Origin: JAVDCA01 sp035293985
GTDB taxonomy: Bacteria; Pseudomonadota; Alphaproteobacteria; Rhizobiales; Xanthobacteraceae
Assembly (NCBI GenBank): GCA_035293985.1
Contig: DATGLS010000018.1
Coordinates: forward strand, 124,001 to 188,000
Length of the DNA: 64,000 nt
Reading direction: 5' to 3'
Position numbers and translations under genes: made by a program. The notes beneath the pieces were generated by a model. It worked only from the letters and a program-made list of their open reading frames with translations, was not told the origin of the DNA and did no database searches. Numbering within the stretch: the first letter of the stretch is position 1; every line of letters starts with the position of its first letter. Positions 32,212 to 42,546 of the stretch are shown one piece after another.

Positions 32212-32988
32212 ATGAAGGCCGCCCAACTGTTCGACCTCACGGGCCGCACCGCCCTCGTCACCGGCGCCTCGAGTGGGCTCGGCGCCCGCTTCGGCACCGT
32301 GCTGGCCGAGAACGGCGCCGCCGTCGCCCTGGTGGCCCGTCGTGCGGATCGGCTCGCCGCCGTGCGCGACAAGATCACCGCCGCCGGCGGCAAGGCGATC
32401 GCGGTCGATGCCGACGTGCTCGACCGCGCCGCCATGGTGCGCGCCTTCGACGCCGCCGAGCGGGCCTTCGGCACCGTTACGATTCTCGTCAACAATGCCG
32501 GGATCGCGCACGCGGATCGGGCCGTCGAGATGGCCGACGAGAAATGGCGCGGCGTGCTGTCGACCAATCTCGATGCCGTCTTCTTCTGGGCGCAGGAGGG
32601 CGCGAAGCGGATGCTCGCGGCCAACCGCCAGGGCGCGATCATCAATATCGCGTCGGTTCTCGGCTTTGGCGTCGCCAAGGGCGTCGTCGCCTATACGACC
32701 GCCAAGGCCGCCGTGGTGCAGCTCACCAAGGCGCTCGGCCTCGAGCTCGCCTTCAAGGGCGTGCGCGTCAATGCGATCGCGCCCGGCTGGTTCGATACCG
32801 ACATCAACCACGACTACCTCGCGAGCGACGAGGGCAAGAAGCTCATGCGGGCGATTCCGGCCGGCCGCTTCGGCGCCGACGGCGATCTCGATGGCGCGCT
32901 GCTGCTGCTCGCGTCCGACGCGGCGCGCTACATGGCGGGGACGACGGTCGTGGTCGACGGCGGCGCCGTGGTGGCGCTGCCGGGGTAA
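32212..32988 (+). CDS. SDR-family NAD(P)-dependent oxidoreductase
   Basis: 258 residues from the ATG at 32212. Cofactor motif GRTALVTGASSGLGARFG (TGxxxGxG), NNAG in ILVNNAGIAHAD, catalytic Ser in IINIASVLGF and Tyr-x-x-x-Lys in VAYTTAKAAVV are present, as is the C-terminal VVVDGGAVVALPG of FabG-like proteins. The reaction is an alcohol/ketone interconversion; substrate unknown. The acyl-CoA dehydrogenase gene follows by 18 nt, suggesting a beta-oxidation-type pathway operon. Confidence 0.92.
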   Translation: MKAAQLFDLTGRTALVTGASSGLGARFGTVLAENGAAVALVARRADRLAAVRDKITAAGGKAIAVDADVLDRAAMVRAFDAAERAFGTVTILVNNAGIAHADRAVEMADEKWRGVLSTNLDAVFFWAQEGAKRMLAANRQGAIINIASVLGFGVAKGVVAYTTAKAAVVQLTKALGLELAFKGVRVNAIAPGWFDTDINHDYLASDEGKKLMRAIPAGRFGADGDLDGALLLLASDAARYMAGTTVVVDGGAVVALPG

Positions 32989-33006
32989 GCCGAGGAAAGC
33001 ATTCCG

Positions 33007-34221
<1,215 letters not shown>

Positions 34222-34383
34222 TCGCGACGCCAGAGTCGAAACACCGCGGCGCGGGTCCGCATTGGACGCATTCGGCTTGCTTTATTTGTTTTGCGCGGGC
34301 GTCTCCGATAGGTTGCATTTTCTCCGATGACCGATCCGGTCGTTTTTCCGACGCCAGGGTAATTTTTTCAGCGGAGGAAGGCC

Positions 34384-35226
34384 ATGTCGGACTCCACGCA
34401 AAATCAGGCAGACAAGCCGAAGAATATCGGTGCTACGCTTTTTCTCGAGCGCCCCGCCGAAATCGACTGTCGGCTGTTGATCGAACGCGTCGGGAAGACC
34501 CTCGAGATCGATCCGAAACACGCGGAAGGGAATAAACCCGGCGGATCGATCGTGCTTCCCGCCGCAGGCGACGTGATCATGGGGATGCGGATGGATATGC
34601 CATATCCCGCCGCGCTCGATCGCCCGGCCGCGTTCGCCTACTGGTGGCCCGACGTCAAAAAGGACATTGCGCGCTGCCAGGCGCATCTCATGGTGTTTTG
34701 CAGGTGGTCCAGGTTTTCGCGCCTGGACGCCCACATGCGCCATCTCATCCTGGTACGCGAGCTGGTGGAGCAGCTGCCCGTGATCGGCGTGCTGTGGGGC
34801 AGTGTTCTGATGCCGTCCAGCGCCTTGAAGGGCGAGTTCGTGCAGACGTTAAAGGGAGCGATCCCTTTCTCGCTCTGGGTCCTCATACAGTTCTCGAAAC
34901 AGCCCAACGGCAACATCCTGATCTCGACGATCGGCATGCGCGACTTTGGGCTGATGGAGATCGAGACCGAGAGCTCGCTGCCCCTCGACCGGACCTACGA
35001 TCTGGTACGCAAGATCGGCTCCTATCTTCTCGCCAAAGGTGCGGTCGTCAAGGACGGCGAGACGGTCGGCCCCAGCGCAGAGGAGCAGATCAGAGTGCGC
35101 CATGTCCGATCCTTCCGCCCGGACGTGAATGACAACGTCTACTGGCTCGAGCTCTCCGACAAACCCACCGTGCGGAAGCCGGCGGGGATATTCAATCGGC
35201 TGTTCGGCTCGAGCAGCAAGCATTGA
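34384..35226 (+). CDS. DUF4261-like protein
   Basis: 280 residues, no signal peptide or membrane helix. It has the layout I associate with DUF4261: an N-terminal part with GGSIVLPAAGDVIMGMRMDMPYP, a central AHLMVFCRWSRF, LPVIGVLWGSVLMPSSALKG and FSLWVLIQFSKQ, and a C-terminal GSYLLAKGAVVKDGETVGPS. The function of this domain is unknown; related proteins occur beside secretion/immunity genes, but none are visible here. It stands alone between the acyl-CoA dehydrogenase and the PilZ gene. Confidence 0.68.
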   Translation: MSDSTQNQADKPKNIGATLFLERPAEIDCRLLIERVGKTLEIDPKHAEGNKPGGSIVLPAAGDVIMGMRMDMPYPAALDRPAAFAYWWPDVKKDIARCQAHLMVFCRWSRFSRLDAHMRHLILVRELVEQLPVIGVLWGSVLMPSSALKGEFVQTLKGAIPFSLWVLIQFSKQPNGNILISTIGMRDFGLMEIETESSLPLDRTYDLVRKIGSYLLAKGAVVKDGETVGPSAEEQIRVRHVRSFRPDVNDNVYWLELSDKPTVRKPAGIFNRLFGSSSKH

Positions 35227-35396
35227 AGCGCCGGCGTCGTGGGTCCCGTTTGGCCGCCGAGAGCATGCGCCCGGCAAGGAAGGCTGACGCACATTCTCCG
35301 ATGCCGCTGGAACCGAGACGTGCGCATTAATCTTTCCGTTTAACCCTCTCTCAACCATCCGCTTGCAACCGGCGGCTGTCATGGCACCATGCTGCG

Positions 35397-35765
35397 ATGG
35401 AGCCGCAATCCACCACGCCCGACCGCCGCAAGCAGCCGCGCTCGCCCGCCTACATGGGCGGGTTGATCACGACCGACCGTCGGCTGATCGCGATTGATTG
35501 CGTGGTGCGCAACATGTCGGGCGCGGGCGCGAAGCTCCGCGTGGCCAACGCGACGCTGCTCCCCGAGGAGTTCGAGCTGCATATCGCCAAGACCGAAACC
35601 GCGTCCCGCGTGCGCACCCGCTGGCGCCGCGAGCATGAGCTCGGCGTCGAGATCATACCGCTCGCCGCGCACGACGCGCCGGTTCCCCTCGCATTGGCGC
35701 GGCGAATCAAGCGGCTCGAAGCCGAGAACGCCGGCCTCAAGCAGCGGCTGGGCGAAGGCGCGTAG
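35397..35765 (+). CDS. PilZ-domain protein, putative c-di-GMP receptor
   Basis: 122 residues. The two halves of the PilZ c-di-GMP site are present: an Arg-rich RxxxR-type stretch at the start (DRRKQPRSPAYM) and the (D/N)xSxxG motif as VRNMSGAGAKL, followed by barrel strands (FELHIAKTETASRVRTRW, ELGVEI). A short C-terminal coiled coil (RIKRLEAENAGLKQRL) may mediate dimerisation. Single-domain PilZ proteins are stand-alone receptors. No neighbouring diguanylate cyclase is visible. Confidence 0.85.
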   Translation: MEPQSTTPDRRKQPRSPAYMGGLITTDRRLIAIDCVVRNMSGAGAKLRVANATLLPEEFELHIAKTETASRVRTRWRREHELGVEIIPLAAHDAPVPLALARRIKRLEAENAGLKQRLGEGA

Positions 35766-35803
35766 CGCGTCCATCACATTAGCGCTTCGCGGTCTTGCGT
35801 CTT

Positions 35804-35822
35804 GGCCGGGCTTGTCCCGGCC
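35804..35822. repeat. Short palindromic repeat (GGCCGGGCTTGTCCCGGCC)
   Basis: GGCCGGG and CCCGGCC form a 7-bp stem with loop CTTGT. The motif with flanking CTTGG and ATCCACG is a dispersed repeat I recall from Bradyrhizobium-like genomes. It lies 39 nt after the PilZ gene and before the higA remnant. Confidence 0.65.
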
Positions 35823-35910
35823 ATCCACGCCTTGTTTGCTGCATGGTCGCAAGAAAGACGTGGGTGCCTGAGATATAGGCGAACGAGGCGATCTGCGGCG
35901 AAGGCTAGGT

Positions 35911-36279
35911 ATGAAGAACGCGATAAAGCCCATCCGCACCAAGAAGGACTACGAGGCTGCGGTGGCCGAGGTGGAGCGCCTGTGGGGGCAAAATCGAAAT
36001 CGCCGGAGGGTGACCGTTTGGACGTGCTGGCGACCCTGATCGACGCCTATGAGGCGCAGCACTATCCCATGGACCCGCCGGATCCCCATCGAGGCGATCA
36101 AGTTCCGCATGGAACAGCAAGGTCTCACTCGCAAGGACCTCGAGCCGCTGATCTCGGCGCACGCGTGTCGCGGAAGTGCTCAATCGCAAGCGAGCGCCGT
36201 CGGTCGAGATGATTCGCCGCCTCCATCGGAAGCTGGGAATCTCGGCCGAGATCCTGATCAGGCCCACGCAACGCGATAG
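35911..36279 (+). pseudogene. HigA-type antitoxin, multiply frameshifted
   Basis: The HigA family sequence appears across frames: MKNAIKPIRTKKDYEAAVAE and VERLWG in frame one, SPEGDRLDVLATLIDAYEAQ and HYPMDPPDP in a second, IEAIKFRMEQQGLTRKDLEP (start of the HTH) in a third, then RVAEVLNRK and MIRRLHRKLGISAEIL in yet another. At least three indels are needed (near 35984, 36083 and 36157). No intact HigB toxin is visible upstream. It is a decayed antitoxin copy. Confidence 0.82.
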
Positions 36280-36465
36280 GGCGGCGTAAATATTTCTGTG
36301 CTGCGGTGCGCCAAATTTCTTGCGCCCGCGGCCCAGCGCAATTTCCTGCCCATCGGCCGGCCTGCGACGCAATCGCCGCGCGGGGCTCGCTTTTCGCCCG
36401 ATTGCGCGCTCTCTATATCTATGGCCTGATCCGGTTCGCCGGTCCCCTGCGGCAGGACGTTCGCC

Positions 36466-39400
36466 ATGGCGCTCGATCGCGTCACCCTCGACGACAAATA
36501 TGATCTGACCAAGCGCCGGGTGTTCGTCACCGGCTACCAGGCGCTGGTGCGCATGTGCCTGATGCAGAAGGCGCGCGACCGGCAGGCCGGGCTCAACACC
36601 GCGGGCTACATCACCGGCTACCGCGGCTCGCCGCTCGGCGGGCTCGACTACCAGTTCCAGCGCGCCGAGGCGCTGTGCCGGCAGAACGACATCCTGTTCA
36701 AGACTGCGATCAACGAGGATCTTGCCGCCACCGCGCTGTGGGGCTCGCAGCAGGCCGAGCTGCGCGGCGAAGGCAAGTTCGATGGCGTGTTCGGCATCTG
36801 GTACGGCAAGGGCCCAGGCGTCGACCGCTCGGGCGATGCGCTGCGCCACGCCAACTTCGCCGGCACCTCGCCGCATGGCGGCGTGCTTGCGCTGATGGGC
36901 GACGACCACACGGCCGAGTCGTCCACCACGGCGCACCAGTCCGAGTTCAATTTCGTCGACGTGATGATCCCGATCCTCAACCCGGCCGGGGTGCAGGAGA
37001 TCGTCGACTACGGCATCTACGGCTGGGCGATGTCACGCTTCACCGGCACCTGGGTCGGGCTGAAGTGCATGCATGAGACGGTCGAGTCCACCGGCGTGAT
37101 CGACGGCAGCCTCGATCGGGTCGGCATCGTCATCCCGACCGATTTCGCGATGCCGCCGGGCGGCCTCAACATCCGCCTGCAAGACACCATCCTCGGCATG
37201 GAGGCGCGCCTGCACGACTACAAGCGCGACGCCATGCTGGCCTTCGTGCGCGCCAACAAGCTCAACCGCCAGATCACCTCGGGCGGGCGCAATCCCAGGA
37301 TCGGCGTCATCACGGTCGGCAAGTCCTATCTCGACGTGCGCCAGGCGCTCGACGAGCTCGGCCTCGACGAGGTGCGCTGCAACGACCTCGGCCTGCGCAT
37401 CCACAAGATCGCCTGCCCGTGGCCGATCGCGCGACAGGAATTGCAAGAGTTCGCCGAGGGGCTCGAGCTGATCATCGTGGTCGAGGAGAAGCGCTCGCTG
37501 ATCGAGGTGCAGGTGCGCGAGGAGCTCTACGGCACCGCCAACCAGCCGGTGTGCATCGGCAAGAAGGACGAGCAGGGCAACTGGCTCTTCCCCGTCAAGG
37601 CCGCACTCGATTCGAACGACGTCGCGATCTGCATCGGCGAGCGGCTGATGAAATACGCGACCGACGAGAACCTCGCCGGCCGCGTCGCGCGGCTGAAGGA
37701 CGCGCAGCGCGTGCTGCGCGAGACGCAGGACGTCGCGGTCCGCATCCCGTATTTCTGCTCCGGCTGCCCGCACAACTCCTCGACCAAGGTGCCGGAAGGC
37801 ATGCGCGCCTATGCGGGCATCGGCTGCCACTACATGGCGCAGTGGATGGACCGCTCGACGCTCGGCTTCACGCAGATGGGCGGGGAGGGGGCCAACTGGA
37901 TCGGCGAGGCGCCGTTCTCCAAGCGCCCGCACGTGTTCCAAAATCTCGGCGACGGCACCTACAACCATTCGGGCTACATGGCGATCCGCGGCGCGATCGC
38001 GTCCGGCGTCAACATCACGTACAAGATCCTGTTCAACGACGCGGTCGCGATGACGGGGGGCCAGAAGAACGATGGCGGCCTGACGGTGCCGCAGATCGCC
38101 CGCCAGGTCGCGGCCGAAGGCGCGAAGCGCGTCGTCGTCGTGACCGACGAGCCGCATAAATATGCGGCCGGCACCGACTGGCCGGCGGGCCTCACGGTGC
38201 ATCACCGCGACGACCTCGACGCCATCCAGCGGCAACTCGCCGAGATTCCCGGCTGCACGGTCCTGATCTACGACCAGACCTGCGCGGCCGAAAAGCGCCG
38301 TCGGCGCAAACGCGGTCAGTTTCCCGATCCGCCAAAGCGCGTCATCATCAACGAGCTCGTCTGCGAAGGCTGCGGCGACTGCGGGGTTCAGTCGAACTGC
38401 GTCTCGGTGCAGCCACTCGAGACCGAGTTCGGCCGCAAGCGCACCATCGATCAGTCGAGCTGCAACAAGGACTTCTCCTGCGTCAAAGGCTTCTGCCCTT
38501 CGTTCGTCACCGTCGAGGGCGCGCAGCTCAAGAAGGGTCAGGGCGTCGCCGTGAAGGCCGACGAGACGCCGCTGCCCGAGCCGAAGCTGCCCGAGATCGG
38601 CCAGACCTACGGCGTCATCGTCACGGGCATCGGCGGCACCGGCATCGTGACGGTCGGCGCCATCATCGGCATGGCGGCGCATCTCGAAGGCAAGGGCGTC
38701 GGCGTGATCGACATGGCCGGCCTCGCCCAGAAAGGCGGCGCGGTGCAGAGCCATATCCGCATCGCCAACAAGCCGGCCGACATCCATGCCATCCGTGTGC
38801 CGGCGCGCGGCGCCGACCTCGTGCTCGGCGGCGACATCGTGGTCGCCGGCAACAAGAAGGTGCTGAGTGCGGTCAAGCCGGGCGCCTGCGCGATGGTGAT
38901 CAACACCGCCGAGATGCTGCCCGGCGAGTTCACCCGCAACACCGAATTCTCGCTGCCGACGGAGCGCCTGCGCCGCGCCATCATGAGTGCGGCCGGCAAG
39001 GAGCGCAGCCATTTCGTCAATGCCTCGCGGCTTGCGACCGCGCTGCTCGGCCAGTCGCTCGGCGCCAATATGTTCATGCTCGGGTACGCCTATCAGATCG
39101 GCGCGCTGCCGCTCTCGGCCGCCGCCATCGAGCGCGCGCTCGAATTGAACGGCGAGGCGGTGCCGATGAACATTTCGGCCTTCCGCTGGGGCCGCCGCGC
39201 CGCGCTCGATCTCGCCGCCGTGGAGCAGCTCGCGACCCCGCCGGTGGCCGATCCGGTGGTCGCCCTCTCGCAATCATTCGACGAGATGGTCGCGCGCCGC
39301 GCCGCCTTCCTCACCGAATATCAGAACGCCGCTTACGCGGCGCGCTACCGCGCCTGGGTCGAGAAGGCCCGCGCTGCCGAACAGGGGCACACGCCCGACA

Positions 39401-39936
39401 AATGCGGGCTCGCCGAGGCGGTCGCGCGTTATCTCTTCAAGCTGATGGCCTACAAGGACGAGTACGAGGTGGCGCGCCTCTACACCGACGGCGCGTTCGC
39501 CGCACAGGTCAAGAACACTTTCGACGGCGACGACCTACGCCTCGTCGTGCACCTGAGCCCGCCGCTGCTCGCGCCGACCGACCGGGAAGGCCGCCCGCGC
39601 AAGATGACCTTCGGCCCGTGGATGTTCCGCGCCTTCAAGATGCTGGCGCGGCTCAAAGGCCTGCGCGGCACGGCCTTCGACATCTTCGGCCATACCGCGG
39701 AGCGCAAGACCGAGCGCAAGCTGATCGCCGACTACGAGGCGATGCTCGAAGAGGTGCTCGGCAAGCTCACCCCCGAGAACCATCACGTGGCGGTCGGCCT
39801 CGCGGCGATCCCGGAGAAGATCCGCGGCTTCGGCCACATCAAGATGCGCAACCTCGCGGCCGCCAAGGCCGACGAGGCCGCGCTGTTTGAGCAGTTTCGC
39901 GCCGGCCCGGCGCCGCTGCTCAAAGCCGCGGAGTGA
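36466..39936 (+). CDS. Indolepyruvate ferredoxin oxidoreductase, fused alpha/beta type
   Basis: 1156 residues. Order: N-terminal pyruvate-ferredoxin-oxidoreductase-like region (NTAGYITGYRGSPLGGLDYQ, about 30-260), ThDP-binding domain (GAIASGVNITYKILFNDAVA with AMTGGQ, about 430-590), two [4Fe-4S] sites (CEGCGDCGVQSNC and CNKDFSCVKGFC, about 630-680), a gamma-like domain (GVIVTGIGGTGIVTVGAIIG, about 710-900) and a C-terminal DUF6537-like region. It oxidatively decarboxylates aryl- or 2-oxoacids to acyl-CoA, reducing ferredoxin. The gene stands alone; 186 nt upstream hold no gene. Confidence 0.95.
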   Translation: MALDRVTLDDKYDLTKRRVFVTGYQALVRMCLMQKARDRQAGLNTAGYITGYRGSPLGGLDYQFQRAEALCRQNDILFKTAINEDLAATALWGSQQAELRGEGKFDGVFGIWYGKGPGVDRSGDALRHANFAGTSPHGGVLALMGDDHTAESSTTAHQSEFNFVDVMIPILNPAGVQEIVDYGIYGWAMSRFTGTWVGLKCMHETVESTGVIDGSLDRVGIVIPTDFAMPPGGLNIRLQDTILGMEARLHDYKRDAMLAFVRANKLNRQITSGGRNPRIGVITVGKSYLDVRQALDELGLDEVRCNDLGLRIHKIACPWPIARQELQEFAEGLELIIVVEEKRSLIEVQVREELYGTANQPVCIGKKDEQGNWLFPVKAALDSNDVAICIGERLMKYATDENLAGRVARLKDAQRVLRETQDVAVRIPYFCSGCPHNSSTKVPEGMRAYAGIGCHYMAQWMDRSTLGFTQMGGEGANWIGEAPFSKRPHVFQNLGDGTYNHSGYMAIRGAIASGVNITYKILFNDAVAMTGGQKNDGGLTVPQIARQVAAEGAKRVVVVTDEPHKYAAGTDWPAGLTVHHRDDLDAIQRQLAEIPGCTVLIYDQTCAAEKRRRRKRGQFPDPPKRVIINELVCEGCGDCGVQSNCVSVQPLETEFGRKRTIDQSSCNKDFSCVKGFCPSFVTVEGAQLKKGQGVAVKADETPLPEPKLPEIGQTYGVIVTGIGGTGIVTVGAIIGMAAHLEGKGVGVIDMAGLAQKGGAVQSHIRIANKPADIHAIRVPARGADLVLGGDIVVAGNKKVLSAVKPGACAMVINTAEMLPGEFTRNTEFSLPTERLRRAIMSAAGKERSHFVNASRLATALLGQSLGANMFMLGYAYQIGALPLSAAAIERALELNGEAVPMNISAFRWGRRAALDLAAVEQLATPPVADPVVALSQSFDEMVARRAAFLTEYQNAAYAARYRAWVEKARAAEQGHTPDKCGLAEAVARYLFKLMAYKDEYEVARLYTDGAFAAQVKNTFDGDDLRLVVHLSPPLLAPTDREGRPRKMTFGPWMFRAFKMLARLKGLRGTAFDIFGHTAERKTERKLIADYEAMLEEVLGKLTPENHHVAVGLAAIPEKIRGFGHIKMRNLAAAKADEAALFEQFRAGPAPLLKAAE

Positions 39937-39958
39937 GCAGGGCCGCTCGGCGCATCGA

Positions 39959-40252
39959 CTACTCCACGCGCGTGACGGTGCCGATCCGCGTTTGCGCGGC
40001 GTCGAACCGCGCGGCCGCGCGCCGATGGCTCAGCACGGCGATCTGATGCGGCGAGGCCGGCATGCCGTCGTCGATCAGGGTCGGTGCGGCCTGCCGCTCC
40101 TGCACTCGGCCGGACTGCCCCAGCACGCTCATCTGCAGCGGAGTGATTGGAAGGCCGGCGAATTCGTAGCTCGGCAGCTCGCCGGCGCTCGCGCCGGCCA
40201 TGCCGAGCATCAGGACGGCGGCGATCGCAAGAATGGGGTCACGTTTCGTCAT
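39959..40252 (-). CDS. Small secreted protein of unknown function
   Basis: 97 residues from the ATG at 40252 (MTKRDPILAIAAVLMLGMAG), with a signal peptide cleaved near ASAG. Two similar short segments occur in the mature part: GLPITPLQMSVLGQSG and GMPASPHQIAVLSHRR, which suggests an internal duplication. No Cys. Convergent with the oxidoreductase gene. No known family. Confidence 0.62.
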   Translation of the reverse strand: MTKRDPILAIAAVLMLGMAGASAGELPSYEFAGLPITPLQMSVLGQSGRVQERQAAPTLIDDGMPASPHQIAVLSHRRAAARFDAAQTRIGTVTRVE

Positions 40253-40575
40253 TGGGTTGTCCTTTCGGGTCTGCCTTTCGTCAGGTCGAAGAGGCAAAAG
40301 GTTCAGCCCGTGCGGCCGGAAACCTTGTCGACGCAGCGTCAATGGGGCTGATGGAGTGGCGTTCTGAATGATCGCCGCTCCGTCGCCGGGGACCGGCTGC
40401 GGCTCCGCCGAAAAGTCCCATCGCTGGCTGAGCTCAGGTCTACTTGACCGGGCTGCCGCCGTCCTTTCAAATCGTGCAAAGACCGCGATTCAAGCGGCGA
40501 GGGGAAATGCCGGCGCTGGCGCGTCCAAGTGCCGGAAAAAGTGCCTGGAAAAGTACCGGGATCGAGGGGAACGCT

Positions 40576-42546
40576 GTGGCCGGAACGCCCGCCGCGGATG
40601 CGGATACGTTTCCGAAGCTGCTGGTGCGCAACGCGAAGCTCTTTCGCGGCCGCCCGGCCATTCGCCACAAGGACCTCGGCATCTGGCGCGCCTGGTCGTG
40701 GGACCAGGTGCTCGACGAGGTGCGGGCGTTCGCGGCTGGCCTCGCCGAGCTCGGCCTCGAGGGCGGCGATCACGTCGCGATCATCGGGGCCAATCGACCG
40801 CGGCTTTATTGGGCGATGTGCGCCGCCCAGGCGCTCGGCGCCGTGCCGGTCCCGATCTACGCCGATTCGGTCGCCGAGGAGATGGCCTATGTGCTCGAGC
40901 ACGCCGAGGTGACCATCGCGGTCGTGCAAGACCAGGAGCAGGTCGACAAGGTCCTCTCCGCCGCCGCGCGGCTCAGCAGGCTGAAGTACATCGTCTACGA
41001 CGAGCCGCGCGGCCTGCGCGACTACGATCCCGAGCAGGTGCGATCGTTCGCCGACGTGCAGCAGGCCGGCCGCGCGCGGCTTGCCGCCCCCGATCAGCTT
41101 TCGCCGTGGGAGCAGGGCGTCGCGGCCGGGAAGGGAAGCGATCTCGCCATCATCCTGTACACCTCGGGGACGACCGGGCGGCCGAAGGGCGTCATGCTCA
41201 CCTTCGACAACGTGCTGATCTCGGCGCGCAACGGCAACCTGTTCGACCGGCTCGACGAGCACGTCGAGATCATCGCCTATCTGCCGCTCGCCTGGATCGG
41301 CGACCACATCTTCTCCTACGCGCAGTCCTATGTGGCGGGCTATTGCGTCAACTGCCCGGAGTCGCAGGACACCATCATCGAGGACCGGCGCGAGATCGGC
41401 ACCACCTACGCATTCGCGCCGCCCCGCATCTACGAAAATCTCATCACGCTGACGATGGTGCGCATGGACGATGCCGGCGCGCTCAAGCGGCGGATGTTCC
41501 ACTTTTTCCTCGGCCACGCCCGCCGCTGGGGCGAGAAGATTCTCGACCGCGGCCGCGTGCCGCTCGGCGCGCGACTGCTCTACGGGCTGGGCGAGGTCCT
41601 GGTCTACGGCCCGCTCAAGAACCGCTACGGCCTCTCGCGCATTCGTGTCGCCTATACGGCGGGCGAGGCGATCGGACCGGAAATCTTCCGCTTCTATCGC
41701 GCGCTCGGCGTCAACCTCAAGCAGCTCTATGGGCAGACCGAGGCGTCGGTCTACATCACGGCGCAGCCGGACGGCGAGATCTTCGCCGATACGGTCGGCA
41801 AGCCCAACATCGACGTCGACGTCAAGATCGCCGACAGCGGCGAGGTGCTGTTCAAGTCGCCCGGCGTGTTCGCCGGCTACTACAAGGATGCGGAAAAAAC
41901 CGCCGAGACGAAGACGCCCGACGGATGGGTGCGCACCGGCGACGCCGGCTTCCTCGATCCCACGAGCGGGCACCTCAAGATCATCGATCGCGCCAAGGAC
42001 GTCGGCAAGCTCAATGACGGCACGCTGTTCCCGCCGAAATACATCGAGAACAAGCTCAAGTTCTATCCCAACATCCGCGAGGCGGTCGCATTCGGTCATG
42101 CGCGCGACTTTGTCGCCGTCATCCTCAACATCGACCTGACCGCGCTCGCCAACTGGGCCGAGCGCAACAACGTGGTCTACGGCTCCTACCAGGAGCTCGC
42201 CGGCCATCCGCTGGTTTACGACATGCTCGAAAAGCACGTCGCCGAGGTCAATCGCTCGCTCGCCGACGAGAAGGTGATGGCGGGCGCGCAGATCCGCCGC
42301 TTCCTGATCCTGCACAAGGAGCTCGATGCCGACGATGGCGAGCTCACCCGCACCCAGAAGGTGCGCCGCGGGCTCATTGCCGAGCGCTATGCACCGTTGA
42401 TCAAGGCGCTCTATGACGGATCGAGCGAGGCCGACGTCGCAACGGAAGTCGTCTTCGAGGACGGCCGCAAGGGCGTGCTGGCGGCGCGGGTGAAGATCCG
42501 CGACATGACGCCCGCCGGGTCTTCCGCGCTGGAGAAGGTCGCATGA
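40576..42546 (+). CDS. Long-chain acyl-CoA synthetase (AMP-dependent ligase)
   Basis: 656 residues from a GTG at 40576 with a GAGGGG Shine-Dalgarno sequence 6 nt away; an ATG at 40507 and a TTG at 40444 are in frame but poorly placed. ANL motifs are present: P-loop AIILYTSGTTGRPKGVML, QLYGQTEASVYIT, and the hinge TGDAGFLDPTSGHLKIIDRA. It activates a fatty or aryl acid with ATP to the acyl-CoA. Its stop overlaps the ABC ATPase start by 4 nt (ATGA), so activation is coupled to import by the following branched-chain-type ABC transporter. Confidence 0.93.
   Translation: MAGTPAADADTFPKLLVRNAKLFRGRPAIRHKDLGIWRAWSWDQVLDEVRAFAAGLAELGLEGGDHVAIIGANRPRLYWAMCAAQALGAVPVPIYADSVAEEMAYVLEHAEVTIAVVQDQEQVDKVLSAAARLSRLKYIVYDEPRGLRDYDPEQVRSFADVQQAGRARLAAPDQLSPWEQGVAAGKGSDLAIILYTSGTTGRPKGVMLTFDNVLISARNGNLFDRLDEHVEIIAYLPLAWIGDHIFSYAQSYVAGYCVNCPESQDTIIEDRREIGTTYAFAPPRIYENLITLTMVRMDDAGALKRRMFHFFLGHARRWGEKILDRGRVPLGARLLYGLGEVLVYGPLKNRYGLSRIRVAYTAGEAIGPEIFRFYRALGVNLKQLYGQTEASVYITAQPDGEIFADTVGKPNIDVDVKIADSGEVLFKSPGVFAGYYKDAEKTAETKTPDGWVRTGDAGFLDPTSGHLKIIDRAKDVGKLNDGTLFPPKYIENKLKFYPNIREAVAFGHARDFVAVILNIDLTALANWAERNNVVYGSYQELAGHPLVYDMLEKHVAEVNRSLADEKVMAGAQIRRFLILHKELDADDGELTRTQKVRRGLIAERYAPLIKALYDGSSEADVATEVVFEDGRKGVLAARVKIRDMTPAGSSALEKVA

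Noticed and set aside
37033..39273. 746-codon open frame on the minus strand
   Set aside because: Antisense to the oxidoreductase gene; His/Arg/Asp-rich composition and no domain features, as expected from high-GC shadow frames.
40339..42315. 658-codon open frame on the minus strand
   Set aside because: Antisense to the acyl-CoA synthetase, which has complete family motifs.
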